This document shows, one piece after another, positions 5,895-7,947 of a stretch of DNA of 7,947 bases; the first letter of the stretch is position 1, and every line of letters starts with the position of its first letter. A program made the position numbers and the translations under genes. Source of the stretch: AWTP1-13 sp039808585 (GTDB lineage Bacteria; Pseudomonadota; Alphaproteobacteria; Rhizobiales; Hyphomicrobiaceae). The notes under the pieces were generated by a model. That model saw nothing but the letters and a program-made list of their open reading frames with translations, searched no databases and was not told the DNA's origin. Location: positions 1-7,947 of the forward strand of contig JBDHTJ010000206.1 in NCBI GenBank assembly GCA_039808585.1, written 5' to 3'.

Positions 5895-6932
5895 ATGTCG
5901 ACCACCCGCAAGCTTCTCGAGACGCTCAAGACCAAGGTTTCGAAAGATCCGATCCCTCCCGTCTGGCTGATGCGCCAGGCAGGGCGCTACCTGCCCGAGT
6001 ACCGGGCCACCCGGGCGCAAGCCGGCGGCTTCCTGGACCTTTGCTACAATCCCGAACTCGCCGCCGAGGTCACTCTGCAGCCGATCCGCCGCTACGGCTT
6101 CGACGCGGCGATCCTCTTCGCCGACATCCTGCTCGTGCCCGATGCGCTGGGCCAGAAGCTCGGCTTCTACGAGGGCGAAGGCCCGCGTCTCGAGCCCATC
6201 CGCTCCGATGCCGAACTCGCCCGCTTGAACCCCCAGGCGACTCGGCCCAAGTTCGGCCGCGTCTTCGAAACGGTAGCTCGGCTGCGCCAGGACCTTCCCC
6301 ATGAAACGACCCTCATCGGCTTTTGCGGCGCGCCCTGGACTGTTGCGACCTACATGGTCGCCGGCAGCGGCAGCTCGGACCAGGCCGATGCGCGTGCCTG
6401 GGCCTATCGCGATCCCGCCGGCTTCGGCCGACTGATCGACCTCCTGACCGATGTTTCGGTCGAATACCTCTCAGGGCAGATCCAGGCCGGTGCAGATGTG
6501 GTTCAAATCTTCGACACCTGGGCCGGCAGCCTTCCGGACGATGAATTCTCCCGCTGGGTCACCGCCCCGACGGCCCGCATGGTCAAGGCCTTGAAACACC
6601 TCCACCCGCATGTGCCGATCATCGCCTTCCCTCGTGGGGCCGCCGTGCAGGCCCGCGCATTCGTCGCGGCCACCGGCGTTGATGGCGTGAGTTGCGATAC
6701 GGCCATGCCCCTTCCCGCGATGGCCAACCTGGCGGAGACAACCTGCGTACAGGGCAACCTTGATCCACTCTTGCTGGTCGCCGGCGGCGAGGCAATGGAC
6801 CGCCGCGTCGATGCCTTGAAACAGGCGATGGCCGGCAAGCCCTACATCTTCAACCTTGGACACGGCATCGTGCCGCAAACGCCCCCCGACAATGTCGCGC
6901 GCCTGGTTGCGCGCCTCCGCCAACCCCACTGA
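5895..6932 (+). CDS. hemE: Uroporphyrinogen decarboxylase
   Basis: HemE removes the four acetate carboxyls of uroporphyrinogen III to give coproporphyrinogen III in heme synthesis, in the cytosol. The 345-residue product is full length. It contains PVWLMRQAGRYLPEYR (22-37), whose arginines bind substrate carboxylates, ILFADILLVP (73-82) with the catalytic Asp77, GFCGAPWTVATYM (142-154), a DTWAGSL segment in the middle and FNLGHGI near the C-terminus with a conserved His. The ATG at 5895 gives the usual N-terminal length; the ribosome site is weak (GAGGCGGA at 5876-5882, or AACGAG nearer the start). It borders the candidate origin, and hemJ follows after 19 bases, so the two are probably one transcript. 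Confidence 0.98.
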   Translation: MSTTRKLLETLKTKVSKDPIPPVWLMRQAGRYLPEYRATRAQAGGFLDLCYNPELAAEVTLQPIRRYGFDAAILFADILLVPDALGQKLGFYEGEGPRLEPIRSDAELARLNPQATRPKFGRVFETVARLRQDLPHETTLIGFCGAPWTVATYMVAGSGSSDQADARAWAYRDPAGFGRLIDLLTDVSVEYLSGQIQAGADVVQIFDTWAGSLPDDEFSRWVTAPTARMVKALKHLHPHVPIIAFPRGAAVQARAFVAATGVDGVSCDTAMPLPAMANLAETTCVQGNLDPLLLVAGGEAMDRRVDALKQAMAGKPYIFNLGHGIVPQTPPDNVARLVARLRQPH

Positions 6933-6951
6933 CGCGGGCGGGGGTATCGAG

Positions 6952-7374
6952 ATGGTTCTCTGGATCAAGGCCCTGCATATCGTCGCCGTCATCTCGTGGA
7001 TGGCGGGCCTGCTCTATCTCCCGCGCTTGTTCGTTTACCATTCCGAGGTTGGGCCGGGCACGCCGCAGGCAGCGACCTTCAAGGTGATGGAGTATCGCCT
7101 GCTGCGCTACATCATGAACCCGGCGATGATCATCGTTTGGATAACGGGGCCCATCCTCGCCTGGCTGCTTTACGTCTACCATGACGTCTGGATGCTGCTG
7201 AAGTTCGCGCTGGTGTGCCTCCTCACCGTTTACCATCACGCGCTGGGGCGCTGGCGGACGGCCTTCTTCGAGGACCGCAACGAGAAACCCGCGCGCTATT
7301 TCCGCATCGCCAACGAGATCCCGACACTTCTGATGATCGGCATTGTGATCCTGGTCGTGGTGAAGCCTTTCTGA
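6952..7374 (+). CDS. hemJ: Protoporphyrinogen oxidase HemJ
   Basis: HemJ is the membrane enzyme that oxidises protoporphyrinogen IX to protoporphyrin IX in most alphaproteobacteria and cyanobacteria, two steps after HemE. The 140-residue protein has four hydrophobic segments (about 5-27, 55-76, 81-98, 119-138). Residues reported as important in the family are visible: His9 (heme ligand position) in ALHIVAVISWMAGLLYLPR, Arg25, and Lys84 in LLKFAL. It ends NEIPTLLMIGIV...VVKPF, the family signature. I choose the ATG at 6952 rather than the in-frame ATG at 6856, which would overlap hemE and add an unrelated leader; GGGGG at 6940-6944 may serve as the ribosome site. Co-transcription with hemE is likely from the 19-base gap. 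Confidence 0.95.
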   Translation: MVLWIKALHIVAVISWMAGLLYLPRLFVYHSEVGPGTPQAATFKVMEYRLLRYIMNPAMIIVWITGPILAWLLYVYHDVWMLLKFALVCLLTVYHHALGRWRTAFFEDRNEKPARYFRIANEIPTLLMIGIVILVVVKPF

Positions 7375-7516
7375 GACGGCAGCCGGCCGATGCCTGTGGA
7401 AACTCTGGGCGAGTTCCCTCGGGCCCTCAAGCTTCCCTGCCCATGGCTTTGAAAGTGTGATGCTCTGCGCCTTTGCGCGACGCACTGCCAGGCAAGAAGC
7501 CGCGCATTGGAATTTT

Positions 7517-7561
7517 ACGGAACGATAAGAGATCCGAAAATTACGCGAAATTATCTTCCGT
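7517..7561. repeat. Inverted repeat upstream of rho
   Basis: ACGGAA-c-GATAA (7517-7528) is complementary to TTATCTTCCGT (7551-7561): eleven pairs with one bulged C, around a 22-base AT-rich spacer. The arm length is well beyond what I see elsewhere in this gap. It could be an operator flanking the rho promoter or an RNA hairpin in the leader. Confidence 0.5.
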
Positions 7562-7700
7562 TAGGACGCGAACTGTGCTACTCAAAATCCCGCAAGCAGT
7601 CGCGGCATTTCGTGCCCCGCTGCTGGCGGCCCCCCAAGAAACAGTCATCAAAGCCTCAGGGGCTGCAAAACCATCTGGGCGTGCCTTTCCGGCGCGCCGC

Positions 7701-7740
7701 CCTCCCCCTTTTCCGGCCGTGCTCCCACTTTTTCCCGCCC
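7701..7740 (+). promoter_or_regulatory. C-rich, G-poor leader of rho (possible rut site)
   Basis: Of 40 bases, 22 are C, 12 T, 5 G and 1 A. C-rich, G-poor unstructured RNA is what Rho binds. Rho autoregulates its own leader in E. coli, so a rut-like leader here would fit autogenous attenuation. It lies 28 bases upstream of the start codon. The composition is seen; the function is inferred. Confidence 0.45.
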
Positions 7741-7768
7741 CGAGCGCAGCCCACCCGGAGACTACCTG

Positions 7769-7947
7769 ATGCAAGAACTCGTCAAGGAGATGAAACTCCA
7801 AGACTTGAAGGCGAAATCCCCGACGGAGCTATCGAGCTTCGCCGACGAGGTCGGTGTGGAAAACGCCAGCGCGCTCCGCAAGCAGGAGCTGATGTTCGCC
7901 ATCCTCAAGCAGCTCGCCGCGAAAGACACCACCATCATCGGAACCGG
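7769..7947 (+). CDS. rho: Transcription termination factor Rho, N-terminal part
   Basis: Rho is the hexameric RNA-dependent ATPase/helicase that ends transcription at C-rich unstructured RNA. The window holds the first 59 codons and cuts the gene before the RNA-binding and ATPase domains. Visible is the N-terminal helical Rho_N region: MKLQDLKAKSPTELSSFADE (8-27), then ALRKQELMFAILKQLA, which is strongly conserved in the family. I use the ATG at 7769 because GGAG at 7757-7760 lies eight bases before it; the ATG at 7790 (MKLQDL) has AAGGAG directly abutting it, which is too close. Location after hemE-hemJ is usual in alphaproteobacteria. It is preceded by a long leader with a pyrimidine-rich segment. 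Confidence 0.95.
   Translation, partial: MQELVKEMKLQDLKAKSPTELSSFADEVGVENASALRKQELMFAILKQLAAKDTTIIGT

Larger units (their letters stand above)
7375..7768. promoter_or_regulatory. Intergenic region upstream of rho
   Basis: This 394-base gap has no convincing gene. It contains an AT-richer stretch around 7508-7563 with an inverted repeat, which is the likeliest promoter location, then about 200 bases of leader that becomes strongly pyrimidine-rich before the rho start. TGTGGAAAC at 7392-7400 is a 7 of 9 DnaA-box match of doubtful meaning. I did not find a clear intrinsic terminator for hemJ. Confidence 0.5.

Noticed and set aside
7473..7769. 98-codon plus-strand frame ending in TGATG at the rho start
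   Set aside because: It would need a TTG start without a ribosome site, and its proline/arginine-rich end simply reflects the C-rich leader. A coupled leader peptide is conceivable but not supported.
1..7947. Mobile elements, CRISPR arrays, tRNA/rRNA genes, defence or secondary-metabolite systems
   Set aside because: Read on both strands, I saw no transposase, integrase, regularly spaced repeats, tRNA-like cloverleaf or unusual gene content; all credible genes are conserved housekeeping genes.

Overview
The window looks like the replication-origin neighbourhood of an alphaproteobacterial chromosome (GC-rich). Gene order from left to right is: Tim44-like protein (partial, -), fxsA and secB (+), then dnaQ, coaE, aroE, maf and a pyruvate,phosphate dikinase regulatory protein (all -), a non-coding gap, then hemE, hemJ and rho (partial, all +). 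The pairing of hemE with the DUF299/RP001-type regulator on either side of a non-coding gap is the arrangement described at the origins of Caulobacter and Rickettsia. The N-terminus of Rho (MKLQDLK...ALRKQELMFAILKQLA) resembles the Hyphomicrobiales (Rhizobiales) form most closely, from memory; I cannot fix the family or genus.

Layout. Positions 1-352 hold the N-terminal part of a membrane-anchored Tim44-like protein, divergent from fxsA and secB (596-1718). secB converges on dnaQ, with a long hairpin at 1734-1771 between them. From 5470 down to 1780 runs a tightly packed minus-strand operon: regulator, maf, aroE, coaE, dnaQ, with three junctions overlapping by 8, 4 and 1 bases. Positions 5471-5894 are the candidate oriC: a near-consensus DnaA box at its left edge, inverted repeats, and an AT-rich block beside hemE that contains repeated GANTC (CcrM-type) sites. 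hemE and hemJ (two late steps of tetrapyrrole/heme synthesis) follow, then a 394-base gap with an inverted repeat and a pyrimidine-rich leader, then the start of rho.

The genes are housekeeping: protein export (SecB, Tim44-like), replication fidelity (DnaQ), CoA, shikimate and heme synthesis, nucleotide clean-up (Maf), central carbon control (the regulator) and transcription termination (Rho). Both operons next to the gap are transcribed away from it, co-directional with forks leaving a central origin. I see no mobile element, CRISPR array, RNA gene, toxin-antitoxin or defence system. The most interesting material is non-coding: the architecture of the candidate origin and the rho leader.
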